Shown: positions 10,678 through 24,062 of the stretch, piece after piece
Layout of the letters: every line of letters begins with the position of its first letter
Position numbering within the stretch: position 1 is the first letter of the stretch
DNA from: Macrocybe gigantea
Taxonomy: Eukaryota; Basidiomycota; Agaricomycetes; Agaricales; Callistosporiaceae
Direction: 5' to 3'
DNA: 64,000 nucleotides
NCBI GenBank assembly: GCA_011319805.1
Contig: SJRY01000228.1
Coordinates: forward strand, 1,217,007-1,281,006
Translations under genes and position numbers: made by a program
The notes under the pieces: model-generated
What the model was told of the DNA's origin: nothing
The model's input: only the letters and a program-made list of their open reading frames with translations
Database searches by the model: none

Positions 10678-13436
10678 TTACGTCCGTGTGAAGTTCAACA
10701 ACCTGGCTGCCTGCTCCTTCACCCTCGAATCATAATGGCGATCTCGGAGGGTGTAGAGCTCCCAGAACGATGTCCCGAATGGATGACAGAGCTGGGGATC
10801 GTCCACATGGGGTTGATATGCCCCATCATAAGTACGATCATCTGTGCTTAGCAACGCCTCTAGCTTCGGGTCCTTCTCTAGCAAACCTCCGACGAACTCG
10901 AGGGCGCGCAAAGCCGTTGCCGGTGGCCAGTGCAAGGCGGCGGTCAATAGACGCTTAGCGAATGCGGCAGAGCGCCACGGAGGCGCCGTAGTTCCGAACG
11001 ATCTAGGCGAGAAAACCTTGCCCAATGCGTAAAACAGCATGTCGATAGTGGACTCTGGCTGTCCTTGTCTTCTAGAGCAATCAGAGATCGACGCATCGAC
11101 GCTTTGCATGCCGCTGAGCGGAAGTATGAGGGAGTAAAGAAGAGTGATGAAATCACTTAGATCAATGTTCAGCGCTTCGCCTGAAGCCGAAGTAGCAATC
11201 AACATGCACGCTGAGGTGCCGGAACGAGGAAGCATACCTTGGCCAGAAAGAAGCTCGAATGCGGTAACAATACACAAGAGTCGGTGCCGGATCTGGGTCG
11301 CGTCATCCATGATATTGGAAGTGTCTGCCTCACGTTCTTGCGAGACCAGATCCTTTAAGACTTTCATCAGGTCCCTGAAGAAGTCGATATTGACAAGATG
11401 GGCAAATTTGGATATGCCACGGAGAGCCGCAGAGAGTAGAGGGGTGCGAGAAGGGTTTTTCAATATCCGGAAATAGAGAACGAAGAGAAGCTTCAAAGTT
11501 TCTGTTTGCTGAATCTCCGATTAATGATCTTGTTTTTTTTCCTTTCGATTATTGGATGACTTACCATTATCTCCCTTTCCTCTCTGTCTACCTCGGCTTC
11601 GGCTTCGTGCAGCTCCTTCTCAATTTCCTTCTTTTCCTTTAATGCCTTCTTTGCCTTCTTGCTGAGATGAGGCCCCTCTTTTGCTTTAGGTCGGCGTGAT
11701 GTCTTTTTGTTTCTCGCAAGGCTCTCAGATGAGGTGGAGGTAGCTCCTTTGTCAGACGCACGAACCCCCAGCTCCGTCTTCAGACGAAGATGAAGAAGGC
11801 ATGACAGAACGTTTGGGTGAACTTTAAACTTTTTGTCTTTGATCATACGGTTGATCATCCTTACAACCTCCAGAGAAACCGCGCCAGAGTGGTCCCCTTT
11901 GAAAACACGGATTAACGTTTGAAGACACATCTCTGAAGACTACGGGAGTAGTTCATGGTATCAGGGATATAATGGCTGGCTTGATAATAAACCCCCTACC
12001 TCATCCCAAGCCTTCTTGCTCAACCTTGCAACGATGCAACTTGTAAGGCTATCTCTGAAGTTGAAGTGCGTCACTTCGGTCAACAAAGTACACATGCACT
12101 TCAACGCAACATTAGCCAGTTCGCTGCGCGCTTCACGTTAACCATTAAGCAATCTTCCGGCACAGCATCAGAGACATGATTTTACCCTTCATTTCACTCT
12201 CCAGGGACTTGAGGTACGTTTGATATGCCACAACTAGACCCTGTTCCCAATCCCGAGTGCGGGCCACCATCTGGCTCACTTTTTCGGCGTTTTCCTTTTC
12301 CGTTAGCGACCGTATCCTATACCCAGGTAAGATATCCTTGAATACGGCCAACTGGGACAGAATTGCTAGTTTCCTGATCAGAGGGTGATTAGGAACTGGT
12401 TTTGAATGATTTGGTGAGGATATTATCGCCGAAGAAAACGTGTGCAAGCGTCTCAAGAGACCGAGCTGTGAGAATAGGTCAGACATTTAGCTAGCAAGGG
12501 TAATGTAGACGTACGCTATTTTCAGGGTCTGCAAGTATTTCCTGACAGATCTGCGCTATCTGCTCCTTGGCTGCACGAACCCGTTCTTCTTCGGACTTGA
12601 TCGTTAGGACATCAATAACTGCTAGCCGCCCAAAGCGTGCGCCAGTTGAAACATCCTCTACAGGTTGAATTTCAGACTCGGGTGCCGAGTATCTTGACTC
12701 TTCGTCGCTGTCAGTATTGGATGAGATGGCCATTTTTTCTCCCGTATCCTGTACCTTTCCATCCGGGAGCTTGATGGGAAGACGTCTTATACTCAGCATC
12801 GGCGTTTTTGAGGGTGAGCGTCGCATTCGAGGAGCTCTCTCGTAAGGCATTTCGGCATCGGAATCATACGTCAATTCTTCACTTGAAACTGCATCATCAG
12901 TACCGGTGTCCCAAGAGCCTTCCCGTCCGTCCGGTTCGCTTGCGTCATCAAAACTCAAAGAAGGTAAGTCCTCCATCTGTGGGCGGGCGCGTGCAGGCTG
13001 ATTCATCTGATGCAGGCGTTGCGTCTCTGTTTTGCTCCTTCGAGAAACGTAGTGCGGTCTAAGAAGAACGATATCCATTTCATGAAAATAACGGACCTGG
13101 CAATTCCTCGTTCATCCAGGCGGTCAAGAAAAGATATCGCGGCACCATAAGTTCGAAGAGCATCGAGGTCCTGATCTGACAATTCGCCATCACTTTCGAT
13201 CGGTCGCGACGGTATCTCGATAAATTTCTTGTGAAAAGCCTTTTCTTTCTTGGCCTTGTTAGGATTGCCAGTTGAATGTTTTGACACGGCCGCCGTTGAA
13301 CTGAGTCTGCGTTTCTTGAATGAGCCCTGTAAAGCAGAGAGTAAGTTAGGCACTGGAGTAATGGGCGTGTGGAACTAAACAAAAAAGATACCTGGGGCTG
13401 CGCGGCGGCCCTTTTACTGTTTTGCTTCGCCGCCAT
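10678..13436 (-). CDS. NOC3: nucleolar complex protein Noc3
   Basis: Nucleolar protein needed for late 60S pre-ribosome maturation and, in yeast, for pre-replicative complex assembly. Exons 13436-13392, 13326-13097, 13034-12515, 12465-12186, 12130-12000, 11939-11565, 11508-11238 and 11180-10678 give about 784 residues, normal for Noc3. Visible features: a Lys-rich N-terminus; GIARSKTETQRLHQMN; a Noc3-type helical domain (LIRKLAILSQLAVFKDILPG); a charged coiled coil (LSKKAKKALKEKKEIEKEL); and the CBF/Mak21-like C-terminal part (LLSAALRGISKFAHLVNIDF). The acceptor of intron 2 is ambiguous: 13035 (used here) or 13059. Intron 11181-11237 is 57 nt and stop-free, so its retention would add 19 residues in frame. 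I infer splicing because it splits a conserved segment. Confidence 0.93.
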
Positions 13437-13701
13437 AGGATAGCGGATGTAGTTACAGTAGTAGGAGGAATGAAGAGTATTTTTGCGGTCACGTGCCAAA
13501 GGTGGGCGTGAGTGAGCAGCATCGGGTAAGACACGACTACTGCGTTCAGTCACTCAATAGTGACGGCTCGTCTATCCGGTCCTCTTTTGCTTAATGAGCC
13601 TTATTGGGTTCTGATCTGGAACTTCTGCTCGACTTTAAATCCGAGCTGACTCAAAGACAAGCTTGTACAACGATTGGAGAGCCTCACCCCGTCATTTGAA
13701 A

Positions 13702-16607
13702 ATGGATTACGCACCACCGCCGAACGAACACCTCGTCCGACCACATCATATCTTGCTTTTGACACTTTTGATAGTCTTGTTCAAGGATGAGGAGACTTAT
13801 ATCCCCCTGCTTTCAAGCTTCATCTCTGCCGTGAGCTCCTGAACGAGATTTCGGAGGTAGAACACGGGCATTGCCAGCCTTCATGACATTGGATATTTGG
13901 GATTTGACGCGTCATTAACAGGTGACAAAACCGAGGTGTTATAGCGAATTAATGCAAGTGCTATGCTCTGGTCCGCAGTCTGACGCAAGACAGTCACAAA
14001 GGGTGATGGAGGAATTCAAGGCCACCGTACGAATGAAAATGTAGACACCGCCTAGACGCTATGCTGATAAACAGACTAGCACGGCAATCTAAGCACACCG
14101 GAGAAGATGACGGATTTCTTTTCCAGTGAGTGATCCCTTGCAAGGGTGCAAAGGTAGACTAAGAAGACAAGACCTTAGCTGTCTATTCGTTGAAAGGGAC
14201 GATCGAGTAAGTCTATATCGTTTGATCGCAAGCGCTTCATGACGAATAATTGCAGGAACTTTCCATATTTGTATAACCTTCCTCTGCTCTCAGCTATTGC
14301 TTTGTCTGAGGATTGTGCGCTGATAGGATCGACACTCACTTTTCGGCTATTTCGTACGGCGTTGCCAATTCAGCTTTAACAAACTTTCATTCTCCGGCGT
14401 GATAACGCTGCAAAAAGACTATGCAGCCTGGCTGTCAAACAATTCCAAAGCTGGATATGCTCCTGCTCGAAAAGATGAACTCAACGACGGTGAGATGCTC
14501 TTCTCTCCTTTTTTGTGTTTCATTGGAGAGAGCGATCATCATACCAGATCGTTTACTCTTGAAGACCCAGGGGGATAAGAGAACATGGGCTAAAGCAGAC
14601 GCCTATGCAGCGTATGTCTGAGTACATCGATTACTTGCACCCATTATTCCTTCACCTTCCCAGATTCCAAAAGGCTGACTTGACAGGGGATGAGAAGACA
14701 GCAAAGGAAAACCTGAGACGCTTTTTGAGCAGCACTTCCATTACCATTATGACTCGTGAGTCACGCAGATCGACAACGCAAATGATGCTCATTAATTTCT
14801 CAGTGGGCTACGACAGCATGCACTACTCAATCTTGTTCGAATGCATTACCTGCGCAATGAGATCACAACTGCTCGCGAAGTGCGTGCCGTAGAATATCTT
14901 CGTTTAAATAACTGACCACTAGGCTCAAGTTACTATCTGAAGCTATCACTGCTGCTCGCACGAACGGAGACAGGACAACCCTACAACATTGTATCAGGTG
15001 ACAAGGTCCCCGAACCAATCACATTCCCCTTCTGATCATAAACCCGTGCTTAATAGTCTATACCACCGTCTCCCTCCTACTCATGGACGAAAGCCTATGC
15101 TGAACGAATTACAAAACGACGTTCATCCGTTGGAGGTCTTATTCGATACAAAAAAACTGTTAGACGAACAAAATGTGCGTTCTGCCCTGCTTTGTTGGAA
15201 TATATAGTGACGATCTGCAACATTAGGGCCAGCCCTTGACGGCTGCGTTTATAAAAATCTACCAGGCTCTGGGCTTGTATGATCAGTGGCAGGATACTCA
15301 TAATGCGGGCTGGGTCGAGGATGAACAATGGGCTTATCGTGCCATCCAATCCATAGCATGGGAGGCGGCAGGTATTTCCACGCTCCGTCCGGTGACTTGG
15401 ATTCCTCATCATTTGGCGTGTCAGGATGTCAGCGGATTGCGTCGCTCGAAGAAACGCTAGTCGTCGCATTCACACATCATCAAAGGGGCGATAATAATCG
15501 TCTGACTGTGCTGCTAAATAAAGCTTACAGGGTATTCAAGGCTTATCTCCATGACTAATGCGGAACAAGTCTGCTAACTCCATATAGGCAGCACGACAAG
15601 GTGGTTACATTCAAGCAATATCCATGCTTTTAGAACCCGACGTGTGGCGCGGACTCTCAATTCATGACTACGGATCTTGGGCGAATGAGATCTGGCACAT
15701 CCTTGCTCTACGTGCTTCTAGGAGGTGGGGATTTCATTTTTTCACTAACAAGACATTTTTTCTCATTAAACAGAGGCCAATTACGTCTGTATTATGAATT
15801 CCTTTTACCACGCAAACCACCTGGAGACTATCACCCTCGGGATTACCTCATTGAACAAGAATACTATGGCTCAGAAAAGACGATCAGAGACTGCTTGTAT
15901 GAAGTATTGCACATGAGGGTGGGCAATAAACCATATTATGGCAGGATCCGTTCTGATGCCCACCTTAGCAGTGTGGCCAAGCCGTTGCTGCCATTGAGCC
16001 CTTGTTACGGGCACTCTGGCACTCGGAATTCCTAGGCCGTCTGTCAGACTACAGGACAGCGATCATCCTATTAGCAGACGTCAGTCTAGAATTTGAGTTG
16101 TCTGGTAGAGCACGACAGATCATGGAGGAGATCATGCCTCAGGCGAGTATGAAAATGGAGACGATGCAAATGACTCTGATTGAATTGCAGGTCATCCTCG
16201 GAGATGATCTGGAGCAGCGTGCGTTTGGCTGTTTTACGTTTGCCCGATGTATCGTGGCTGCGGGTAATACAAAAGGTTAGTCGTATAAGTAACTTGACGC
16301 TATTTTATGCGCTAACCCACAGTCAGCTGAAGCTATCTGCGAAGCGATCCCTTACTTGTTGAGGGCTGAACGGGATTTGCGAGTGCTGGAGATGTACCAG
16401 TCACTGATGGACGTTCAGTATTTGTTAGCAGTGTTCTATCACAACATCAACAAGGAAAAAGAACGAGACGAGGCTTCAAAGAGGCACCACGAGACGCAAG
16501 AATGGCATAAGAAACTGGGAGGAGTGGCTGCAGACGATGAGCTTCAGGAGACTTTTAGAGTAATTAGTCGTGTTGGAGGTGCACTTGCTAGCCGAGGGGA
16601 GCGATAA
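13702..16607 (+). CDS. APC5: anaphase-promoting complex subunit 5
   Basis: Scaffold TPR subunit of the APC/C ubiquitin ligase. The many-exon gene starts MDYAPPPNEHLVRPHH and ends at 16607. Conserved blocks in order: SLFGYFVRRCQFSFNKLSFS, QGDKRTWAKADAYAA, the hallmark RQHALLNLVRMHYLRNE, LLSEAITAARTNGDRTTLQH, SWANEIWHILALRASRRGQL and ALWHSEFLGRLSDYRTA, then a C-terminal helical region. Two single-base losses interrupt it: in the C-run at 13803-13807 (restoring PPAFKLHLC) and in the T-run at 14722-14726 (restoring RRFFEQHFHYHYDS). The exon 2-3 junction near 14029-14077 is unresolved. One intron (16143-16190) has a GC donor. The microtubule polymerase gene starts 88 bp downstream on the same strand. 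Confidence 0.88.
16143..16190 (+). other. GC-AG intron in APC5, stop-free
   Basis: Donor GCGAGT, branch-like CTGAT, acceptor TTGCAG, 48 nt. Removing it joins EEIMPQ to VILGDDLEQRAF, matching the usual spacing in APC5. It contains no stop, so retention would add 16 residues in frame. Confidence 0.7.
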
Positions 16608-16695
16608 AGAGAGTCACGTGTCGATCAGCTTTTCCGATCATGGTGATCAGTTCGTGTCCCATTGTAAACGTTTGCCCAGTCCCACATACTCCCTC

Positions 16696-19600
16696 ATGGA
16701 TGGCCCGCCGCCCCAGGAGGAGGACTTCTCCACCCTTTCCATCTCGGACAGACTCGCCCACAAAAACTGGAAGGCCCGCGTCAGTGCTTATGAATCACTG
16801 ATCAAGACTTTCCAAACAACCGCGTCCGACACCGATCCCGCTTTCAAGCCATACACAAACAACCCTGATCTGTTGAAGAAGATTGTCACCGACTCCAATG
16901 CGGTTGCACAGGAAAAGGGCGTCGAATGTATAGTCGCTCTGGTGAAATTCGCGGGGGAGACCGCTGCACGGACACGTGAGGCAGTGGTGCCTGCTTTAGT
17001 CGACAAGTGCTTCGGTTCGTCCAGAGCGGGGACTAAAGCTCAGGCTCTTGAGCTAGTTCTTCAATACGTAGAGGTGGAGAACAATGGGGCAGGCGTTGTG
17101 GTACGTGGTCTGGCCAAGTACGATAATACTGGATGTGTGGCTTCATACATTGTTTTCTTCAGGGAGATATTCTCAACGGTCTGAGTGCAAAACAGCCAAA
17201 AACTGTTGCAGGATGCGTCTTAGCCTTGAGCGAAATTGTTCGGTATGTCTTATCCTGTAATGACGCGGTCTGAACACGGCCTTGGGTTCAGTAGCCGTGT
17301 GGTTGGCGCACAACTCACATCGCTGTCCAGAACTTTCGGAACACAAACGACTCAACCACCACCGATCCTCAAGGCGCTTCCAAAGATTTTTTCTCATAGT
17401 GACAAGACTGTTCGCGCCGAAGGCGTGTCATTAACTCGCGTACTGTATCAATGCATCGGACCCGGTATTGATCCCTGGTTAGCGGAATTAAAGCCAGTCC
17501 AAGTAAAAGAGTTGAAGGAGGCTTTTGAGTGTATGGATAAGGACGGGAAAGGCAAAGGAAGTCTCAAGCCAGAGAGGCTAACTCGCACTCAAGCGAGGGA
17601 GGCGGAGGAAGCTGCAGAGTCAGGCGAGCCCGTGGCTGGAGATGATTCTGGTCCAGCAGAAGGCAAGCATCCAGTTCCACTTTTAGATATCTCTATACTC
17701 ATCAATGTTGGGCAGAATCGGCTCCACTTGACCCACGTGCGTTTGCAGAACCAGTTGACATTTCCTCGAAACTACCTTCGGGCTTGCAATCCGCTTTCAA
17801 GTCTTCAAAGTGGAAGGACCGTAAAGAAGCCTTGGATGACCTTCTTAAATTGTTAAGTTCCACGCCTCGTATAAGCGACACCCCAGAGATAGCAGAACTG
17901 GCCAAGTCTCTTGCATTGCGTGTCTCCAGTGATGCAAACATTAACTGCGTCATGGTTGCGGCCTCCTGTATTGAAGAACTGGCAAAGGCTATGATGTCAA
18001 CATTCGCGAAGTATCGAGAACCAGTCGTTCCTTCCATCCTCGAGCGCTTAAAAGAGAGGAAAGCTAGTGTCACTGACGCAATCGGTGCGGCTTTAGATGC
18101 GGTTTTTGCAACTGTGAGTCACGAATCCGCCATATATTATGAAACCCCTATTAACCAAAGCACAGACATCACTTGCAGATATAATACCGGATCTAGATGC
18201 GGCGCTGAAATCTAAGAACCCACAAGTTAAGGAGGGAACACTGAAGTTCCTTTACCGATGCATCAGCACTGCTTCGTCGCCAATCCAGCCAGCCCAAATC
18301 AAGCCCCTTGCCGATACGTTGGCCATCCTGCTTGAAGACAGTTTCGAGGGCGCACGAAACGAGGCCGCTACTTGCCTTGGGGGCCTCATGAAGATGGTCG
18401 GAGAACGTCCGCTTAACGTCATAATGGATGGTCTGCCGGATGTCCGAAAAGCCAAGGTCAAGGAGGCATATGAGAAGGCCGTCGTCAAATGCAAAGCTGG
18501 TGGCTCTGGATCTTCAAGACCGCCTCCAAAGTCAGCACCCCTACCATCAAAATCTGCTTCTTCTAAGGCTCCCAGACCCGCCAAGATTGCCGTTGAACCT
18601 GAATCAGAGGTGCCGGTTGAAATGCCTGTTGAGAAGCCTACAACAAAAGCCCCTGCCGTGAGCTTTCTTTGAGTTGATCGATCATCGTTCATTTCTGATT
18701 CTCTTCGCAGCCCAGAAGAGCACCGCCGCAAGCGGCGGCCCCTCCAGCCATCAAGAAACCTCCCCCTACGGCTGCGGCTGTGGCGAAACCATCGAGATCT
18801 GCCCCGGCAGCTCCGCCCAGTGCCTTAGACTCGTTCAAGTACAAGCATACACCTGAAGATGCGGAAGCACTGGCAATTGATTTATTGCCGTCAAACATAA
18901 TGAGTGACCTTGGTGACGCGAATTGGAAAATTCGATTAGCCGCATTGGAGGAAATGACCACTTGGATAGAAGGTCAAGTCGAATCGTTGGATGCAGAAGT
19001 TGTTATTCGCGCACTAGCGAAAAAGGGTTGGGGAGAAAAGAATTTCCAAGTGTGTAGCCATATCTGAAGCTTGACTTGCTCTCAATGTTTTATAGGTTTC
19101 AGCCAAACTCTACGGAATCTTATCCTGCTAGCTGAACAGTGTCCTTCATTCGGGAGGTCATGTGCAGCTCTCTGTGTGGCGCACCTCGCGGAAAAACTGG
19201 GCGACATGAAGCTCAAGAAACCAGCGGGTGATACCCTCGTCCTAATTGCGGAAAAGACTTCACTACAGTTTGTTTTCGGCCAAGGTTCGGTCATTCTGCT
19301 GTCCGATGCACTACTCTAACTCATATCTCACTCCGCAGCATATGAACCGTTATCGAAGCAAAAGGCTCCTAAAGTCTTGTCAGATGCTCTTGGTTGGTTT
19401 AGCATGACTTTGATGGAGTTCGGCATCGTTGGGTTATCGTTAAGGAGCTTGATCGAGTTCCTAAAGACTGCTTTACAAAACTCCAATGCAACCGTCCGTA
19501 CTAGTGCAACCAAAACTCTGGTAACCGTAAAGATGTTTGCTGGCTCCAGTAAGCTCTCTTTGAGGCCTTTTCTTTCGTGTATTCGTTTCTCAGTCGTACT

Positions 19601-22600
19601 TTAATTCCAAGGCATCAAAGATTTCATCGAAGATTTGAATCCTCAGCTCCTGAACACAATTAATGCAGAGTTCGACAAGGTCGAGGGCAACACACCCCCT
19701 ATACCAACGCGTTCATCTGTTGATCTTGCTACAATGGTTCCTTCCTCGGCCAGTGGTGGAGGCGGGACCTTGCATGACCCGCTCGATGATTTATTCCCGC
19801 GAGTTGAGATCGATGGCTTACTCAAGGGAACAACAATACTCGGGGATGCGAAGAGCGATGCATGGAAAACTAAGAAGGAAGCCTTAGAAACACTGCAAGC
19901 CATACTAGACCAAGGAAGTAACAAGCGGTTGAAAGGAAACATGGGTGAGTGATACGTCATGTCCTGTATGGTTGCCTGCTAAAAGTCATCAGGCGAGATT
20001 GGTCAAGTTTTAAAAGCCAGAGTAACCGATACGAACAAAGTTGTCCAGGCTCTCGCCTTAGATATTGTTTCCCGTATAGCAACGGGTATGGGGAAGCCGT
20101 TCGAAAAGCACGCTCGTCTCTTCGTCCTCCCTGTATCGACCGTTCTGTCGGACCAGAAGGCGACCATTCGCACGACAGCCCTCCAAACCTTATCTGCCAT
20201 TGCTGCAGCATGCGAAGGAATTGAACCGATGATCTCAGGCTTGGCATCTGCTTTAGAGGCGTCTAATCCACTTCAAAAGAGCACGCTACTACATTGGATG
20301 GCTGATTACTTCAAAGATCGCGAGCCCTTCACAATTTTAGACATAAATGGATGGGTTGCACCTACTATTGCATCTCTGGACGACAGAAATAGCGAAGTCC
20401 GGAAAGGCGCTCAAGCGTTGCTTCCGATCTTGATAACTTATGCAGGCTATGACTTCGTTCTACACCAGACTAATTCCCTTAAACCAGCCTCTCGTTCCAG
20501 TGCAGTGCCTCTTATCCAGGCCGCTCGTCCTGTCCAGATGACTTCTTCGACACCTCCTGTTTCAGCGATCAAGGCGACAAACAAAGCTGCACTCCAAGCC
20601 GCAACTGAAAACTCACCTGCGGCTGCTGCACTCGAAGCATCTTCCGCAGGCTCCGCTTCCCAATCGAAGTCAAGCACAAAGTTGACAGGTGTTCGACGGA
20701 AACTCCCGTTAGGTCCCAACGTTGCAGCGTCTCCTGCGGAAACATCAGATTCTGGTGCACCGGCTACTAAACTGGCCTCGAACCTCAAAAAGGCAAATGC
20801 TGCAACGACGAATACTCCACCGCAAAGCTCCTCCAACTCGCTCCCTTTCTTCGGAACAAATTTAGACGCCAGAAAACTCAGAACGGGAAAAGACGCGAGT
20901 CGGTGGATTAATGAGAGCGGCCCCACCCGAAAAGACCTCGCAGACTCGCTGCAGACTCAGATGGAACCTCATGCTTCGAAAGATTTGATAGCCCGCCTTT
21001 TCAGTCACGACCATAATGCCGTTAATGACCACATCCAAGGACTCACGATGATAAACGATTTTTATGCCTCCTCACAAGGTTCGGACGATAACACAGAAAC
21101 CATATGCCTCGCGAATTTCGACCTAGCATTGAAATATGTATCCATTAAAGCCCATGAACCACAACCTAACCTGATCTCAAAATGTCTGGACGTTGTGGAA
21201 ACAATATTGGCGTTCCTCCGGAGTGTCAACCACCAGCTGACGGATGGCGAGGCGTATTGCTGTTTGCCCACGATGATATACAAAGTAAGCTGTCAATTGT
21301 CTTCTCTAAGCGTTATTCTAATGTGGCTACAAAGCTTGGCGACGCTCGAGAGCCAGTCCGAAATCGTGTTCAACAAATAATCAGAGCGTTCTTGAAAGTA
21401 TACGCATACAGTAGAGTATTCCAACTATTGCTCGAATACGGTCTGAAGTCAAAGGTCTCAAAGACTCGTCAAGGCGCTCTTGATGAGGTTACCGCGATCC
21501 TCAAGAAATCCGGACTAAGTGCTTGCGAACCGCCCAAAGCATTCCCAGTTATTGCTTCCACGTTGTCAGACAAAGATTCCCAAGTTCGGAAATCAGCCCT
21601 GAACGCATTGGGGTGAGTAATCCATGTGACTGTCTTGCCGCCACACTGACTGGGCAATCACAGTGAGGCTTATTCATTAACAGGGGAAAAGATTTGGAGC
21701 CTGGTGGGTCCGTTAACCCCCAAAGATAAGACACAGCTCGAGGAACGCATCCGCCGGATACCTGGACCTAGCTCTGTGGACCAAGCGAACGCGGTCACAC
21801 CCGCCATGGCATCAACTGTCGTGAAGCTCGCAACAGGTCTTCCTCGTCCAGCTTCTCCGGCAGTGTCGAAAATCGGCGGTCCCCGGTCTGCGAGCCCAGC
21901 CATAGCTTCGCGACTAGCACGACCCAGTTCTCCTGCACGTACATTCCGGTCTGCGTCCCCCGCGCCTAGCACAGCACGTTCTGAATCCCCCGCAGGAAAC
22001 TTGAGCGCTCAGTCAGCTTTACCATCACCTAAAGGTGGTATTCGCCCGAAAACTCTCCTTCCATCCCGATTGGGGCGGCCCAAGCCAAATCTTGCACAAC
22101 CATCAAACCACACCTCCATTCGAAATAACGAACAGTCGGCTTTAAACAATGTATATACCAGAGCAGGACCTTCTACAGCCCCCTCTCGTCATGAAGAATT
22201 AGAAACACAGCAAGGCACTGAAGGCATTACGCTTACGATATCTAGCATTCTCAGCAGCGATCCTAGTCGCAGCGTGGATGCCCTAAAGAAAGTTCAGAAG
22301 ATTTTATCTGTTGGTCCGGAGGCTGGACCGTCAATGCCACAGTATCGCGAGCTTGCTGAACACACGGAAGGATTGATTGAAACGATCACGCTCCAAATGG
22401 CCCACGTATTTGAACGGCCTGATGATCTCGAGACTGACGAAAATTTCAGACTCGCGAAGCATCTTATCCAGACACTGAACAATTTCTGCGACCACCCATT
22501 CTTGGCGGAATCACTCACCGTTGACATCCTAACGTCGCTTCTGGAGGAGCTGACGCTTCGTCTTTTAGAGACAGACGATAACCCTGTCAAGAAGGTCAAG

Positions 22601-23870
22601 GATCTATCACGCTTCATCAACATGATCATACTCCGTTTGTTTGCGACTGGAAGACGAATGTCGATATTCCGGTGAGACATAAACGCAATAATTGCCTTTT
22701 CCGGGTCTGATATTGCTACAGAGCGCTGTTCGCGCTGTTGCTGCAAATTATAAAGCCCTTCCCCGGAAACGGCACTCTACCAGAGTCAAAAGAAGCTCGT
22801 GTTGCAGAACTCGTTCTTAAATGTGTGTGGAAACTGGCCAGAAATATCCCACAAGACCTCAGTGAGGGCCATCTCGATCCCGTGGAGCTCTTCCCTGCCA
22901 TAGAACACTTCTTGCAGTCTGTGCCACCTAATGAATGGCGTGCCCGAGCAACAAACAAGGTCCCTTGCGGTGACATGCCGTTAAGGACCATCAAGGTCAT
23001 CATACAACACGTCGTCGGTAAGAATAATGGCCTTTTATTGCATACGCCCACCCTGACTTGTTGGCTTTCAGCTCATTACGGAGACGATGTTTACGATCTA
23101 CTCTCCGGGTCGTTTGATGATCCTTCTGCGACTATTGTCTACCCATACGTTTATAGGATACTGAACTCGACTGCTCGCGCGGATGCAGCAAACCCTAGAC
23201 ACAGCGAAGGACATCTGGACGGCACGCGGCCGCTTTCATCGACGTCAAGTCGCCCAATGTCCCCCAAGATACTGCGTCAGTGACATCAATGAGTCATCAC
23301 AACACTTCAAGCCACCGAACGAGCCCGAGCGCATCCTCCTTGAATGGCAATGGCCACTACAGTCCTCCGGTCGAAGAACCTGATCCCGACGCTCAACTGC
23401 TAACAATTATTGGACACATATCCAGTGAAACGACAGGAGCATTGCATAAAGAAGGCATAACTGAACTTCATCATTACCTGAAAGCATATCCTCACAAACG
23501 ACCGCGTGTCGAGAAAATGCTGGAATCGACGGGAGCTGCTTTCCGGAAATACATCAACCGTGCATTGGCCAGCCGTGCAGCCGAAGACCAAGAGCGGGAG
23601 GTTGCGGTGGCGGATACACTGTCGAGTATGCCCTTTAGCCTTGATGCTGTTCCCGGCTGATCGTCCATTTAAGAGCTGGAATCCAACAATCGCTCGGCTC
23701 CTGTGTCACCGAGCGCGCATGACGGGAGCGAAGGGAAGTACTTGAGGCGAATGAGTCCGCAAGATGACCAGAGCCAGCAAGACAAGCTGTCTAGACTTCA
23801 CGACCTATTCCAATATCGATCTAGTGCCACGAGCGAGACGTCGCAGGACCAGACCTCTGCGGGGCGATGA
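16696..23870 (+). CDS. XMAP215/Stu2/Alp14-type microtubule polymerase with multiple TOG arrays
   Basis: About 2,100 residues from some fifteen exons. The protein adds tubulin at plus ends and at spindle poles or kinetochores. TOG-type HEAT arrays are marked by their first-helix tryptophan motif: KNWKARVSAYESL (exon 1), SKWKDRKEALDDLL (about 17805), ANWKIRLAALEEM (about 18920) and DAWKTKKEALETL (about 19860). A fifth, diverged array begins near 20875. Linkers are rich in Pro, Ala and Ser, and basic SxxP repeats follow at 21830-22020. The conserved KPFPGNGTLPESKEARVAEL region and a C-terminal coiled coil complete it. Two single-base losses occur: CC at 19124-19125 and the CCCCCAA run at 23261-23267. 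The last intron is 23626-23673. Intron 17663-17715 is either GC-AG or uses a weak GT donor 12 bp upstream. Confidence 0.92.
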
Positions 23871-24062
23871 GGTCGACGTTGTTTATTCCATTCTTTGCAG
23901 TCTGATCTGATGCTATCTGAGCCTTATACCTCTTGCCACGAACAGTTGTAACGTAGAAATTGTTAATTGCCTGGATGGATTATTTGTTCATATTGATGTC
24001 TTGGTCCCATAACCTTTGCCGCCCAGCGAACGTTCTCCGGCATTCATTCCTGTCTTGCTCCC

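Noticed and set aside
17663..17715. Candidate GC-AG intron (GCAAGC) in the XMAP215-type gene
   Set aside because: A weak GT donor (GTCCAG) 12 bp upstream also gives the correct phase, so it was not counted among the eight supported cases.
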